NCBI GenBank assembly: GCA_030066975.1 | Contig: JASJAO010000005.1 | Span: 186,001 to 250,000 of the forward strand | Direction: 5' to 3' | DNA: 64,000 nucleotides | Source: Henriciella sp. | GTDB lineage: Bacteria > Pseudomonadota > Alphaproteobacteria > Caulobacterales > Hyphomonadaceae | Part shown: positions 16,986 to 27,168 of the stretch, piece by piece | Position numbering within the stretch: the stretch's first letter is position 1 | Layout: every line of letters begins with the position of its first letter | Made by a program: the position numbers and the translations under genes | The notes under the pieces: model-generated | What the model was told of the DNA's origin: nothing | What the model saw: only the letters and a program-made list of their open reading frames with translations | Database searches by the model: none

Positions 16986-18485
16986 CTATTCCGCCGCGAC
17001 CATTTCCGGCTCGGTCTGCAATTGCGCTTCATGCGCCCGGCGGAAGACCAGAACCCCATCTTCCAGCGCGCCATGACGCATCAGAAGGATGTCCTTGGCA
17101 TAATTCTGGTTCAGCACCCATGGTTGTTTCGTGCCGCGTTTGGGGAAGCGGTCCACCGCACGCTGGACATAGCCGGATGAGAAATCGAGGAAATCCTCAT
17201 CCGCCTCGACGCCCTCCGCCACGGGACGAGCTTCGACATAATTCTCGCGATCGAGCAAGTTCACCAGACGGCACATGAACTCGCTCGTCAGGTCGGCACG
17301 CAAGGTCCAGCTCGCATTTGTGTATCCAAACACGGTCACCAGGTTCGGCACGTCAGAGATCATGCAGCCCTTATAGTTGATGTGCTCTTTCGGTTCGATC
17401 TTGCGACCATCGACATAGACGTCCATGCCCCCCAGGAATTGCAGATCCAGACCTGTCGCTGAAACGATAATGTCCGCCTCAAGGGTCTCACCGGATTTCA
17501 GCAAAATGCCCTTTTCGGTGAAACGATCGATATGATCGGTGACCACAGAGGCGCGCTCCTCCTTGATCGCGTTGAACAGATCGCTGTCCGGCACCAGACA
17601 CAGGCGCTGATCCCAGGGATTATACTTCGGCACAAAGTGCTTCTCGACATCATAGTCCGGGCCAAGCTCTTCTTTGACCATGCCGACAATCCGGTCTTTG
17701 ACTTTCTCTGGTCTTTTCCGCGCCATATTGAAAAAGAACAGCTGAAACAAGACATTACGCCAACGCGTCAGGCCATAGGCCAGTTTCCCGGGCAGAATTC
17801 GGCGCAACCTGTTCGCCCACTTATCCTCAGCCGGGCGCGACACGACATAGGTCGGGGAGCGCTGCAACATAGTCACATGTCCAGCTGTTTCCGCCATGGC
17901 TGGAACGATGGTCATGGCCGTCGCGCCGGAGCCAATGACCAACACAGTCTTGCCCGTATAGTCGAGGTCTTCCGGCCAGTGCTGAGGGTGAATGAACGTA
18001 CCCTTATAGGCCTCGCGCCCTTCAAACTCCGGCGTGTAACCCGCCTCATATTTGTAATAGCCGGAACACATGTGCAGGACGCGGCAGGTCAGCTTCTGTT
18101 TCTGCGCCTGCCCTTCAACCTCGACCTCAACCGTCCAGAGTGCCTGATCGCTGTCCCAACTCGCCGCGACCACTTTGTTTTGGTAGCGGATATGCGCATC
18201 TATGCCATTTTCTGCTGCCGTCTCACGAACGTATTTCAGAATATTCGGCCCGTCAGCGATCGCTTTCTGCTCTTCCCAGGGTTTGAAATTATACCCCAGC
18301 GTGTGCATGTCGCTGTCAGAGCGGATGCCGGGATAGCGGAACAGATCCCACGTCCCGCCGCTCGCCTCACGCGCTTCCAGAATGGCGTAAGTCTTACCCG
18401 GACACCGCTGCCCTAGATGATAGGCCGCGCCGATCCCTGAAAGACCAGCACCCACGATCAGTACATCAAAATCTGCATCTGCCAT
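16986..18485 (-). CDS. Flavin-containing (Baeyer-Villiger type) monooxygenase
   Basis: This FAD- and NADPH-dependent monooxygenase has 499 residues from the ATG at 18485; an in-frame TTG nine codons upstream lacks support. The FAD motif is DVLIVGAGLSGIGAAYHLG near the N-terminus, the NADPH motif is VLVIGSGATAMTIVPA near 190, and between them YKGTFIHPQHWPED matches the Baeyer-Villiger fingerprint FxGxxxHxxxWP with F replaced by Y. Such enzymes turn ketones into esters or lactones, or oxidise N and S atoms. No catabolic partner gene adjoins it, so the substrate is unknown. Confidence 0.9.
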   Translation of the reverse strand: MADADFDVLIVGAGLSGIGAAYHLGQRCPGKTYAILEAREASGGTWDLFRYPGIRSDSDMHTLGYNFKPWEEQKAIADGPNILKYVRETAAENGIDAHIRYQNKVVAASWDSDQALWTVEVEVEGQAQKQKLTCRVLHMCSGYYKYEAGYTPEFEGREAYKGTFIHPQHWPEDLDYTGKTVLVIGSGATAMTIVPAMAETAGHVTMLQRSPTYVVSRPAEDKWANRLRRILPGKLAYGLTRWRNVLFQLFFFNMARKRPEKVKDRIVGMVKEELGPDYDVEKHFVPKYNPWDQRLCLVPDSDLFNAIKEERASVVTDHIDRFTEKGILLKSGETLEADIIVSATGLDLQFLGGMDVYVDGRKIEPKEHINYKGCMISDVPNLVTVFGYTNASWTLRADLTSEFMCRLVNLLDRENYVEARPVAEGVEADEDFLDFSSGYVQRAVDRFPKRGTKQPWVLNQNYAKDILLMRHGALEDGVLVFRRAHEAQLQTEPEMVAAE

Positions 18486-18560
18486 GACAAATGGGACCAC
18501 CCGCCCCGGCAATTGTCCAGACCTGCCGCAAGGTCAGAAATCGATTTTTTGACGCAAGCG

Positions 18561-20609
18561 TCAAAATTCTGGGCGAAGCACCCGAACGACCCGCTGGCTC
18601 TCCCGGCCCGCTTCATCAATCGCACTCACCCGGTAGAAGCCCGGGGCCTGCGGCGTCCAGGCGGGCAGGCCGCCCGCATCAGGTTCAACCGGCTCCCCAT
18701 CCACATACCAGGTCAGGCTGCCCGCACCGCGCCCGGCAAACACAAATGCCCGCGCAGTCTGCCCATCAACCGGGCCGGCCCACAGTTCTGCATCTTTCGG
18801 CGGGAACAAAATCTCCGGCGGCTGGTCACCGGCGCCAAATTGCCCCAACGCGCCTGCGGCCCGGTCTCGCGGACGACTGACCAGCCGGGCATTTGAAGCC
18901 CCTGACTCGCCAAGGTGATGGGCGGCGCGATCGGCGACTTTGAACAGGATAGGCAGCGCCGCCTTACGTCCGGTCTGCCCCGGGCGGGGGGCCCCATCCG
19001 CCCGGCCGACCCAGACAATGATCGCCTGATCTCCGGACAGACCTGCGGCCCAGGCATCCCGGAAGCCATAGGAGGTTCCCGTCTTGAAAGCGACTTGCGG
19101 TGCGTTCGCCGCTAATCGACCTGGCATGCGCCCGACAGGCGTCGGCGTATCCTGCAGTATGTCGACAATGCGCTCGGCGCTATCCTGGCTCATCAGGCGA
19201 AACCCACCTTTCGCGGCCTCATCAGTCTCGCGCCAGACGAGCGGCTTGGCCACACCGCCATCTCCAAGCGCTGCATACAGAACCGCAAGCTCTCGCGCCG
19301 TCATACCAACCCCGCCGAGCGCGAGCGCTAAGCCCGGTTCTGCCTGCGCTCCACGCCCTGTGCGCGGTGTCGCGCCCGCCAGATGCAGCGCCGCCGCAAA
19401 CCGTTGCGGCCCCACCCTGTCCAGCACCAGCACCGCCGGCACGTTCAGCGAGTGCTGCAACGCCTCAGCGACGCGCACATCGCCCCTGAACATCCGATCA
19501 AAATTCTCTGGCTGATAGGACGCAAACCGCTTTGGCAAGTCAGAGATCAGTGTACTCGGCGCCGCCGCGCCATCATCAAACGCCATGGCATAAATAAACG
19601 GCTTCAGCGTTGAGCCCGGCGAGCGCGCCTGCGCCGTCAGGTCCAGCCAACCACCGGCCCGTGCTCGACTTGCCGATCCGACCGCTGCCCGAACGGCGCG
19701 GGTTGGTACGTCCACCACCAGGATCGACACTTGTACGTCCTCGCCAGCCTTTTCCGCAGCCTGCAGCGCAATCTGCTCCAGTTCGGACTGCAAACCGGAG
19801 TCGAGTGTCGAGGTCACGTCTCCACTCTGATGCCGCGCAGCTCTGGCCGTGGCGTGCCAGGCGCGTCTTGGAAAGCCATAGTTTCGCCCCGGCAGAGCCG
19901 CCGCCATGGCCTCAACCGTCCGCGCTTCGTTCAGATAACCAAGCCGTTGCAGTTTGCGTGCAATCTCATCGCGCCCCGCCCGCGCGCCTTCCGGGTTCCG
20001 GTCAGGCCGTCGCACCTCAGGGGACTGCGGCAGCGCGATCAGCAGCGCAATCTGATCATCACTCAGTCGACCGGGTTCCCGGCCAAAATACCGCCAGCTG
20101 GCCGCGCGTATCCCTTCCAGATTGCCGCCATAGGGGGTCAGCGTCAGATAGAGTTCCAGGATTTCCTGCTTGCTCAAACGCGCTTCAATCTGATGCGCTC
20201 GGAACATTTCGATCAGCTTCGACGGAATGGTCCGCGGGCGCGGCTCGAGCAAGCGCGCGGTCTGCATCGTGATCGTCGACCCGCCGGAAACGACTTCACC
20301 AGAGCGGATCAGGCTCGTCACCGCACGCGCCATGCCGATCCAGTCAACACCGCCATGACGCCAGAAGCGTTTGTCCTCCACTTCCAGCAAAGCTTCAACA
20401 AACACCGGATCAATCTCATCGATATCGGCTTGAAACCGCCAGGCCCCAGTCTCAAGCGGAATAGCCCGCAGCGGGCGACCGTCTCGGTCGCTCACCAGCG
20501 TAGATACCACCCGGCCTTTCTCAATCGGCGGCGGGAAGACCTGGTCCAGCGCCAGCGCCCCGCCACACAAGATCGCGAGGGCCAGAACCAGCCGTTTGGC
20601 GAAGATCAC
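18561..20609 (-). CDS. pbpC: Penicillin-binding protein 1C
   Basis: This 682-residue bifunctional peptidoglycan synthase has an N-terminal membrane anchor, a GT51 glycosyltransferase domain (EDKRFWRHGGVDWIG near 75, GGSTITMQTARLLEP near 108) and a transpeptidase domain with SPGSTLKPF (SxxK), HSLNVPAVL (SxN) and KTGTSYGFRDAW (KTG). The C-terminal 90 residues match the BiPBP_C domain typical of PBP1C. The GTG start overlaps the stop of the alpha-2-macroglobulin gene by four bases (GTGA), so the two are translationally coupled, the arrangement known from yfhM-pbpC in other bacteria. Confidence 0.95.
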   Translation of the reverse strand: MIFAKRLVLALAILCGGALALDQVFPPPIEKGRVVSTLVSDRDGRPLRAIPLETGAWRFQADIDEIDPVFVEALLEVEDKRFWRHGGVDWIGMARAVTSLIRSGEVVSGGSTITMQTARLLEPRPRTIPSKLIEMFRAHQIEARLSKQEILELYLTLTPYGGNLEGIRAASWRYFGREPGRLSDDQIALLIALPQSPEVRRPDRNPEGARAGRDEIARKLQRLGYLNEARTVEAMAAALPGRNYGFPRRAWHATARAARHQSGDVTSTLDSGLQSELEQIALQAAEKAGEDVQVSILVVDVPTRAVRAAVGSASRARAGGWLDLTAQARSPGSTLKPFIYAMAFDDGAAAPSTLISDLPKRFASYQPENFDRMFRGDVRVAEALQHSLNVPAVLVLDRVGPQRFAAALHLAGATPRTGRGAQAEPGLALALGGVGMTARELAVLYAALGDGGVAKPLVWRETDEAAKGGFRLMSQDSAERIVDILQDTPTPVGRMPGRLAANAPQVAFKTGTSYGFRDAWAAGLSGDQAIIVWVGRADGAPRPGQTGRKAALPILFKVADRAAHHLGESGASNARLVSRPRDRAAGALGQFGAGDQPPEILFPPKDAELWAGPVDGQTARAFVFAGRGAGSLTWYVDGEPVEPDAGGLPAWTPQAPGFYRVSAIDEAGRESQRVVRVLRPEF

Positions 20610-23600
20610 CGGTCGCCGCCTGTTGCGGTCACTTGCGGCGCGATCACAACCTCAGTCGCCGCCGAGCGGGCAAACACATCCGGCCGGTACATGTCTTCGG
20701 CAACAACGCCCGGCATCGCGAACGTGCCCGGGGTCACGGCCCGCACGACATAAGCGATGGTGCGCGGTTCATTGACGACATCTATGGCAGCTACGAACCG
20801 GTCATCCCGCGCCTCTGCGGTTTGCGCCGCATTGATCTCTCCGACGAAGGCATAGGCACCTGACGGACCGTCGTCCCGCAAACCATCGGAGGGACGAAGC
20901 ACAGTCTCAATCTCAAAGCCCGCCGGCAGCAGATCGGCAACGATCACCGGGTTGTTCCGCCGCTGCCTCGGGGTCAGCGTGACCGCAACCACAAACTGAT
21001 CGCCCTGGGTGACGCTGGACAGATTTACCCGCCCACCATCGGTCGTGCGAAGGGTCTTGCTCACCGACAGGTCGGAACTGGTCGGCGGCGGCGCCGCTTC
21101 AGGGGCACCGGTAATCATCACGGTTCGAAAGATCGGGCTTGAGCCGCGGCGCAGTCGGAAGCTGACACCCCGTTCCAACTGATCGGCTGTCACCCAATAG
21201 CGGCGATCATTGTCGCTGCTGCGGCCCAATCCATCGACATCAAGGCTCAGACCATCTTCCTGCGACAGGCTGTTTACCCCGAGCAGCAGATAGGCCTTTT
21301 CCTGCGTGGTCAGCTGATCGGGCTCCGGCACGTCTTCGCCCAACCGCCCCGCGAGGTTCGACACCTGATCATTGAACCCGGTTTCGGCCGCAAGTGAGAG
21401 CACACCCGCCAAATCACGCAGCGGGGTCTGATAATAGTCGCCGTTATTATCATAGCCGAGCGCTTCTTCTGCCGCTTCAAACGCGCTGAAGGCGCGGGAG
21501 CGATCGCCCATATAAGACAGCGCTGCGGCCAGATGGGCGCGCGCCAGCGGCGAGCGCATGGAGGACAGCTCGCGATCATGCAGATACCGCAAGCGAGACA
21601 CATCGGCCTTCCCGGCCCGCGCCAGCACATACAGGGCATAGGCGGACGCACGCTGCATCTTCAACTGCTCTGTATCCGAGTGCCAGCGGCTCTCATACGC
21701 ATCCGTCTCATAGCCATAGACCCGCCAGGCATCGCCTTGCGCCACTGACCGCATCGACTGATAGGCCCGGTCGAGGGCGGCTTGCGGCACTTCGTATCCA
21801 GCTTCCTTGGCACGATACAGGAAATCCGTCGTGTAAGCGCCAAGCCATGGCGAGGCGTTGCCGTCTCCTTCACGCCAGAGGCCGAAGGCGCCATTCTCGC
21901 TCTGCCGATTCAGAACCCGCGTCACGGCCTCCTGAACTTGCACCTGCGCAGAGCCGCGTGACCCGTCTGCTCCCTCGTCGACCAATTGCTCGACATAGAT
22001 CAGCGGCAAGGCCCGACTGATCGTCTGCTCTGTACAGCCATAGGGATAACGCGACAGCGAATGATAGAGCGCGTTCGGGTCCACCGGTAGGCCAGAGAAA
22101 CTGACCGTCATCATCTCGGTGCCGGGCACCAGGCCGCCGAGCACCGTCTCATCCGGCGCATAGGTCTGCCCCGCCTCCATCAGGGTGCGTTCAATCCGGG
22201 TCACCGGCAGGTAGGCAGACCGGGTTTCAATCTGATAGTCCCGCGCTACCGAGTAGTTTTCAGGGCCCTGCACATTCAAGCGCAGATTTGAGATGCCCGA
22301 GCCGTCGGAGCTGAACCGCAATCCCTGATCAACCCGCTGGCCGCTCTGAACCGTGGTTGTAAACTCGCTTGCTTGCACATCCAGCGGCCCACTCGCGGTC
22401 AAGGCCGCCTCAAACGATCCACTTTCCAGCTCGACATTATCAATGCTGACGGTCGCGACCGCTTCATCACCCGGCGCCATAAAGCGCGGCAGGATCAAAT
22501 CAGCGGGAGCTTTGTCGCGAACGATCATTGCCTGACTGGCCGACCCCAGCGCCGTATCTGACCAGGCCACCGCCATCAACCGCAACTCGCCATTGAATTC
22601 CGGCATATCGAAAGTGACATCCGCGACATTGCCGCGACCAACCTCGACGATCCCGCTGAACAGCGCGATCGATTTGGTCGGGACCACAGACAGGCCTTCA
22701 CCACCTAACTGGTCACCACCGCTGCGGACCTCGGCTGGAAGTCCAAGATTCGGATCCAGCAAACGTCCATAATCGTCATACAGCGACAGACCCATCGCCT
22801 TCTTGCCGAAATACCAGGCAGCAGGGTCCGGGCTGTTAAACTTGGTCAGGCGCAGGATGCCCTCATCGACGGCCGCCAACGTGACATAAGCCTTATCGCG
22901 CGCCTCGCCTTCAACTTTCACCGAGATCGTCTGCTCGGTGCCGGGACGCGCCAGTTCCGGTGCTTCAATCTCGACATCAAACGTGCGGCTCGACATGTCG
23001 ACCGGTACATACCCAACGCCGACCGCGCGCCGCGGCTTGGACTGAATGACCGGATCGCGCTGGGTGTAGACATTCACCATCACATAGGCGCCTTCGCCCC
23101 ATTCCTCACTGACCGGCAAGGTAATCTGCGTTCCGGCGGCCTGCACCTGCCGCGACTCCACCGACAGGACTCGGTCGGTCGCAACAACAATCTGGGCCTG
23201 ACCATCATAAGGTGGCACAATGGTGAGCGCGGCCGGACGGCCCGGCACAATCACCTGCTCATCGACCAGGACCTGAACCCGGTCCGGCGCCTCGACGCCA
23301 TCATCAGACACAGCCCCGCCCCAACCGACATAGAACCCGCGACTGGTTTTCGCTCCGTCCGGCGCGGTGACGATTAGCTCGTGCGGCCCCCAGTCGAGAT
23401 CAGAGACAGGCAGGCTCGCCCGACCGCCATCGGTCCGCGCGGTGCCTTCATTCACGGTCCGCACTGTCCGCGAGCGACGCCATTTCCAGCGTCCATTCTC
23501 CCGGTACCAATCATAGTGATAGTCGATCGCGATAATCCGCCAGTCGAGCGCGGTTTCAACACCTTCGCCTGACGCGTCGACAGCAGCGATCTCAAACGCA

Positions 23601-25558
23601 CCACTCGCACCGCGTTCCAGACGCCCGTCAAAATCCTGTTTCGTCCCAAGATAGAGATCGCGCGGCCGATACGGAATGCGGACACTTTCCGACACCGCGC
23701 GCCCACCCGGTTCCAACACATTGACAACAGTGTTCAGACGCAAAGGATGGTCCGCGTCCTGCCCTCGACCTTCCGGCGCCAGCCGCAGGGTCGTGAGACC
23801 GGCGCCATCTGTGGTGCGATCCTGAAAATCGATGAACTGCTCGCGGAAGCTGCGTGTATGCTCGCCCCAGCTGAAGCCCTCCCTTCCGAACGGGTTCGGA
23901 TCCAGCTCAAGCCGCGCCTGTGCTTGTACGGTCAGCCCAGCGCCGGGTGCGCCATACAGAAACCGGCTACTGACATCAATATCGCGCGCATCATCGCCCG
24001 GCAGCATCGGCGCGTCTTCGACATCAAGGTCGACCGCGATCCGCTGCGGAACAAAATCCTCAACCGAATAGGACACCCGCCCGGCGACACCCAACCCGTC
24101 CATCTCGACAACCGTTTGCCAGACACCGCGCGACGCATCCCTCGGCAAGGTCAGGTCACGCTGCAGGGTTCCTGCTGTCTCCACCAGAAACCGCTCACGC
24201 ATCGCCTCCATACCATTCGGGCGATAAGTGATCAGTGTGCCCGCCCGCTCCTTGACTGCACGCCCAGTGCGATCGCGCATCATGGCCGTCAGATAAACCG
24301 TTTCACCCGGCCGATAGATCCCGCGCTCGGTATAGAGATAAGCGTCGACATCACCGGACGCCTCGCGCCCGCCAATATCCTCTTCAGACAGATCAACCGG
24401 CGCGCGGGTGAGATCCAGCACCGCTGTATCTCCTTTAAGGCCCGACGCCAGTACAATCTTCGGCGACAGATTGCCCGTCCCGGCCAGCAATTCCGCATTG
24501 AAACTGACCCGGCCATCAACCCCGGTTGCCGCCTCACCCAGCACTTCATTATTACGCGCGATCAGCTGCACCGTCGTGTTCGGCATGGCGCGCCCATCCT
24601 GCAGGCTGCGCAGGGTCACATCCAGCCCGCTGGCGCTGCGATAGGCTGTCAGCGCGAGATCCGTCAGCATGATCCAGCGTTGCGCCGATGCGGCCGGACC
24701 ATCGCGGCGGTTCAGCTCTTTGGCATCCGTCAGTTCAACATAATAGGCCCCGGGGCTCAGCGTCCCGATCACATCCGGCAGCGGAAAGATGGTCACCACC
24801 GGCGCGTTCTGAACATTCTGAATGTCCATCTCGCCGGACCAGACCGGAGACGATACATCGGACGGATTCTCGTCGCCATAAACGTAGGCGTATTGTCCTT
24901 GCGCCCCTTCCCGGCCCTGAGTCAGCGTTTTGCGAACCAGAGCTCGGTCATTGACCCTTGAAACCGTGACATTCACCTTCTCGACATTGACCGTTTCGAT
25001 CGCCAGACCGTCGGCATCCTCGCGCGGCAGAATAATGCCTGCGCCGCGAAACCCGACATAGGGCGGGCGATCCTCAAAGCTGATTGAAACCACTTCCTCG
25101 CGATCAAGCTCTGAACCATCCGCAGCGGGCAATCCCTCTAACAGAGTGGCGTTATAGCTGGTCGCAAAGCTCAGACCGCTTAGACACAGTTTCTCGCCTT
25201 CCACACCGTACGCGGCTTCTACATCGCCATCGAGCGGCGCATAGATCGAATAGTCGGTCTCCGGGTTCAAAGGCCGCGAGAACACGATACACGCACGCGG
25301 CTGATCTCCGCTGAGATCCGGCGCATAGCGGGTATAGACAAATTTGCTTTCTCCGAGTGCTTCGGCCCGGCGCTGGCGCTGTGTTTCGCGGCGCTCTGCA
25401 GCGACCTGGTCAGACCGCGAACGTTCGACAACTTGACCAGCTTCCGACTCTGGCGGCGGCGGCACATCAGAGATCTCCTCACCCCCTCCACACGCTGCGA
25501 GCACCAAAAACAGTGCGCTGAAGAGGAAAGTGCGAGCCCCCGATCGTGAACCGGTCAT
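20606..25558 (-). CDS. Bacterial alpha-2-macroglobulin lipoprotein
   Basis: This 1650-residue periplasmic protein is the bacterial counterpart of the animal protease trap. The N-terminus is a lipoprotein signal with lipobox LAAC and a following Gly-rich stretch. It contains repeated beta-sandwich (MG) domains, then the thioester motif YPYGCTEQTISRAL near residue 1170, where the Cys-Glu-Gln forms the reactive bond, followed by an alpha-toroid TED domain and a C-terminal receptor-like domain. It is thought to protect the envelope from foreign proteases while PBP1C repairs the wall. It is coupled to pbpC. AAGGA lies upstream of the ATG. Confidence 0.96.
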   Translation of the reverse strand: MTGSRSGARTFLFSALFLVLAACGGGEEISDVPPPPESEAGQVVERSRSDQVAAERRETQRQRRAEALGESKFVYTRYAPDLSGDQPRACIVFSRPLNPETDYSIYAPLDGDVEAAYGVEGEKLCLSGLSFATSYNATLLEGLPAADGSELDREEVVSISFEDRPPYVGFRGAGIILPREDADGLAIETVNVEKVNVTVSRVNDRALVRKTLTQGREGAQGQYAYVYGDENPSDVSSPVWSGEMDIQNVQNAPVVTIFPLPDVIGTLSPGAYYVELTDAKELNRRDGPAASAQRWIMLTDLALTAYRSASGLDVTLRSLQDGRAMPNTTVQLIARNNEVLGEAATGVDGRVSFNAELLAGTGNLSPKIVLASGLKGDTAVLDLTRAPVDLSEEDIGGREASGDVDAYLYTERGIYRPGETVYLTAMMRDRTGRAVKERAGTLITYRPNGMEAMRERFLVETAGTLQRDLTLPRDASRGVWQTVVEMDGLGVAGRVSYSVEDFVPQRIAVDLDVEDAPMLPGDDARDIDVSSRFLYGAPGAGLTVQAQARLELDPNPFGREGFSWGEHTRSFREQFIDFQDRTTDGAGLTTLRLAPEGRGQDADHPLRLNTVVNVLEPGGRAVSESVRIPYRPRDLYLGTKQDFDGRLERGASGAFEIAAVDASGEGVETALDWRIIAIDYHYDWYRENGRWKWRRSRTVRTVNEGTARTDGGRASLPVSDLDWGPHELIVTAPDGAKTSRGFYVGWGGAVSDDGVEAPDRVQVLVDEQVIVPGRPAALTIVPPYDGQAQIVVATDRVLSVESRQVQAAGTQITLPVSEEWGEGAYVMVNVYTQRDPVIQSKPRRAVGVGYVPVDMSSRTFDVEIEAPELARPGTEQTISVKVEGEARDKAYVTLAAVDEGILRLTKFNSPDPAAWYFGKKAMGLSLYDDYGRLLDPNLGLPAEVRSGGDQLGGEGLSVVPTKSIALFSGIVEVGRGNVADVTFDMPEFNGELRLMAVAWSDTALGSASQAMIVRDKAPADLILPRFMAPGDEAVATVSIDNVELESGSFEAALTASGPLDVQASEFTTTVQSGQRVDQGLRFSSDGSGISNLRLNVQGPENYSVARDYQIETRSAYLPVTRIERTLMEAGQTYAPDETVLGGLVPGTEMMTVSFSGLPVDPNALYHSLSRYPYGCTEQTISRALPLIYVEQLVDEGADGSRGSAQVQVQEAVTRVLNRQSENGAFGLWREGDGNASPWLGAYTTDFLYRAKEAGYEVPQAALDRAYQSMRSVAQGDAWRVYGYETDAYESRWHSDTEQLKMQRASAYALYVLARAGKADVSRLRYLHDRELSSMRSPLARAHLAAALSYMGDRSRAFSAFEAAEEALGYDNNGDYYQTPLRDLAGVLSLAAETGFNDQVSNLAGRLGEDVPEPDQLTTQEKAYLLLGVNSLSQEDGLSLDVDGLGRSSDNDRRYWVTADQLERGVSFRLRRGSSPIFRTVMITGAPEAAPPPTSSDLSVSKTLRTTDGGRVNLSSVTQGDQFVVAVTLTPRQRRNNPVIVADLLPAGFEIETVLRPSDGLRDDGPSGAYAFVGEINAAQTAEARDDRFVAAIDVVNEPRTIAYVVRAVTPGTFAMPGVVAEDMYRPDVFARSAATEVVIAPQVTATGGDR

Positions 25559-25655
25559 TCTAAGTATCCTTCTGCGTCCGCCTTAACCTTACATATTTCA
25601 TTCAATGGAAACAGGGCAAAACCTTGCCGACGGGCGGGCCATCTCGAGAATTCTC

Positions 25656-26087
25656 TCAGTCGTCTTCGGAAACCTTGCCACGAAGCGCTTTGACCTGCCC
25701 CCGCTGTTTCTTGCTTGCGAGCCTGCGCCGAACCGCACCCCGCGTCGGCCGGGTTCGAACGCGCCGCTTCGGGGCGGTCGCCACCCCCGCAATCATATCT
25801 GCTAGCCGTTTGCGCGCGGCCTGGCGATTGAGCGCCTGACTGCGATGCTCTTTCGCTTCGATCAGTATGTCCCCGTCATTGGTCAGGCGCGCTTTGAACC
25901 GGCGTTGAAACCGGGCCTTCACATCTGCTGGCAAGGAACTCGCCGCCACGTTCCAACGCAGCTGGACCGCCGTCGACACTTTATTGACATTCTGACCGCC
26001 CGGGCCGGACGCACGCACAAACGTCTCGCTCAACTCCCATTCCGGCAAGCGTAAGTCCTTTGTCACAAAGACGTGATCATCATCCAT
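25656..26087 (-). CDS. arfB: Alternative ribosome-rescue factor ArfB (peptidyl-tRNA hydrolase)
   Basis: ArfB enters the empty A site of stalled ribosomes and releases the nascent chain. The 143-residue protein shows the catalytic GGQ in RASGPGGQNVNKVSTAV (residues about 26-42) and the required basic C-terminal tail (KKQRGQVKALRGKVSEDD) that enters the mRNA channel. Its length is normal for ArfB and far too short for a release factor. It is monocistronic and divergent from the His/Arg-rich gene. Confidence 0.95.
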   Translation of the reverse strand: MDDDHVFVTKDLRLPEWELSETFVRASGPGGQNVNKVSTAVQLRWNVAASSLPADVKARFQRRFKARLTNDGDILIEAKEHRSQALNRQAARKRLADMIAGVATAPKRRVRTRPTRGAVRRRLASKKQRGQVKALRGKVSEDD

Positions 26088-26208
26088 ATGAAGGGTCCGT
26101 TCAGGTACAATTCAGCCGCTTTTCCTAGTGTGAGAGGCAAGGCTTGTCACGAAAAGCCGAAATCCCGGCGGTGCTGTACCTTACTGCCGCAACCGAAGGA
26201 GGCACGCT

Positions 26209-27168
26209 ATGGCCATCCTCAACAAGCTGTCGAAAGGCCTCGCCATTCTTGCAATGGCCAGCACAGCCTTGACCCCTCTTGCCGCCGCCGACAGAGGCGA
26301 AGGCAAGCGTTTCAAGGGCGATCGCATCCACAAATCAGAACAAAGCCGCCGCTACAACCAGCCGATCAACCGTCCGGAAAAAGTCCGAAGAACCGGCCCA
26401 GGCGGCGTCAAAGCCTATGGCGGAGACCGTTCAGACCGCCGAGACCGAGGAGAGCGCCGCGCCGACCGCGGTCACCGCCAGGAGTTGCGTGGCGGACGTG
26501 ATTATCGTCAGGACGGCCATCGCGGAGACCGTGGGCATCGTGATCGCGGCGAACGTCATTATGCCAGCGACCGGCGCGATCATCGCGGCCACGGCAAACA
26601 TGACCGCGGCCACTACAAACACGATAAAGGCCATTACCGCCACAAGGGCCATCACCGCGATAAGGGCCACCATAAAGGCCACTTCAACGGTGATCGCGGC
26701 CACTATAAGGGTCACCGCTCAGATCGGGTCCATCACCGTGCTTACAATCGCGGCTATAATCAGGGCTATCGCCACGGGCACCATCGCTCAAAGCACCATG
26801 GTTACAAACATCATGGCTATAAGCATCACAAGCCCTACTACAGTCACCACCATCACAAACCGCGATATAATTATCGCAGACCGGCTTATGCGTATTACAA
26901 ACCGCACCGTATTTTCCGCCATTATTCGCGGCCAGTCTATCACCACACGTATCGCCCGATCGGGCACTATGTGCCGCGCTACACAATCGGTGGCTACTAT
27001 CGCTATCACCACGATACGATCATTTTATCGAACTACCATTACTACGATCTGTATGATCCACCGCACGGCTATCACTGGGTGCGCGACTATGACAGCGGCG
27101 ATGCTATCCTGGCCTCGATTGCAACAGGCGCCGTGATCGGCCTCATTATTGGTGCACTTGCGGACTAG
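26209..27168 (+). CDS. His/Arg/Gly-rich secreted protein with RcnB-like C-terminus
   Basis: The 319-residue protein has a strong ribosome binding site (GAAGGAGG), a signal peptide (residues 1-27, LTPLAAADR), a long low-complexity region rich in His, Arg, Gly, Asp and Tyr with repeats such as GHRDRGER, GHYKHDKGHY and HHGYKHHGYKHH, and a C-terminal part YDLYDPPHGYHWVRDYDSGD followed by hydrophobic ILASIATGAVIGLIIGAL. The end resembles RcnB, a periplasmic nickel/cobalt homeostasis protein. Dozens of histidines suggest metal binding or buffering outside the inner membrane. Nothing nearby encodes a metal transporter. The repeat region is variable and its limits are uncertain. Confidence 0.75.
   Translation: MAILNKLSKGLAILAMASTALTPLAAADRGEGKRFKGDRIHKSEQSRRYNQPINRPEKVRRTGPGGVKAYGGDRSDRRDRGERRADRGHRQELRGGRDYRQDGHRGDRGHRDRGERHYASDRRDHRGHGKHDRGHYKHDKGHYRHKGHHRDKGHHKGHFNGDRGHYKGHRSDRVHHRAYNRGYNQGYRHGHHRSKHHGYKHHGYKHHKPYYSHHHHKPRYNYRRPAYAYYKPHRIFRHYSRPVYHHTYRPIGHYVPRYTIGGYYRYHHDTIILSNYHYYDLYDPPHGYHWVRDYDSGDAILASIATGAVIGLIIGALAD

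Noticed and set aside
17532-18416. 294-codon frame antisense to the flavin monooxygenase
   Set aside because: Mirror frame; the monooxygenase nucleotide-binding motifs are on the minus strand.
23747-24961. 404-codon open frame antisense to the alpha-2-macroglobulin gene
   Set aside because: It is a mirror of the real coding strand: repetitive Arg/His/Gln composition, no ribosome binding site, and the opposite frame has clear family motifs.
26279-27136. Second open frame inside the His/Arg-rich gene
   Set aside because: It is the +1 frame of repeat DNA, made almost only of Ala, Ile, Thr; the signal peptide and ribosome binding site belong to the other frame.
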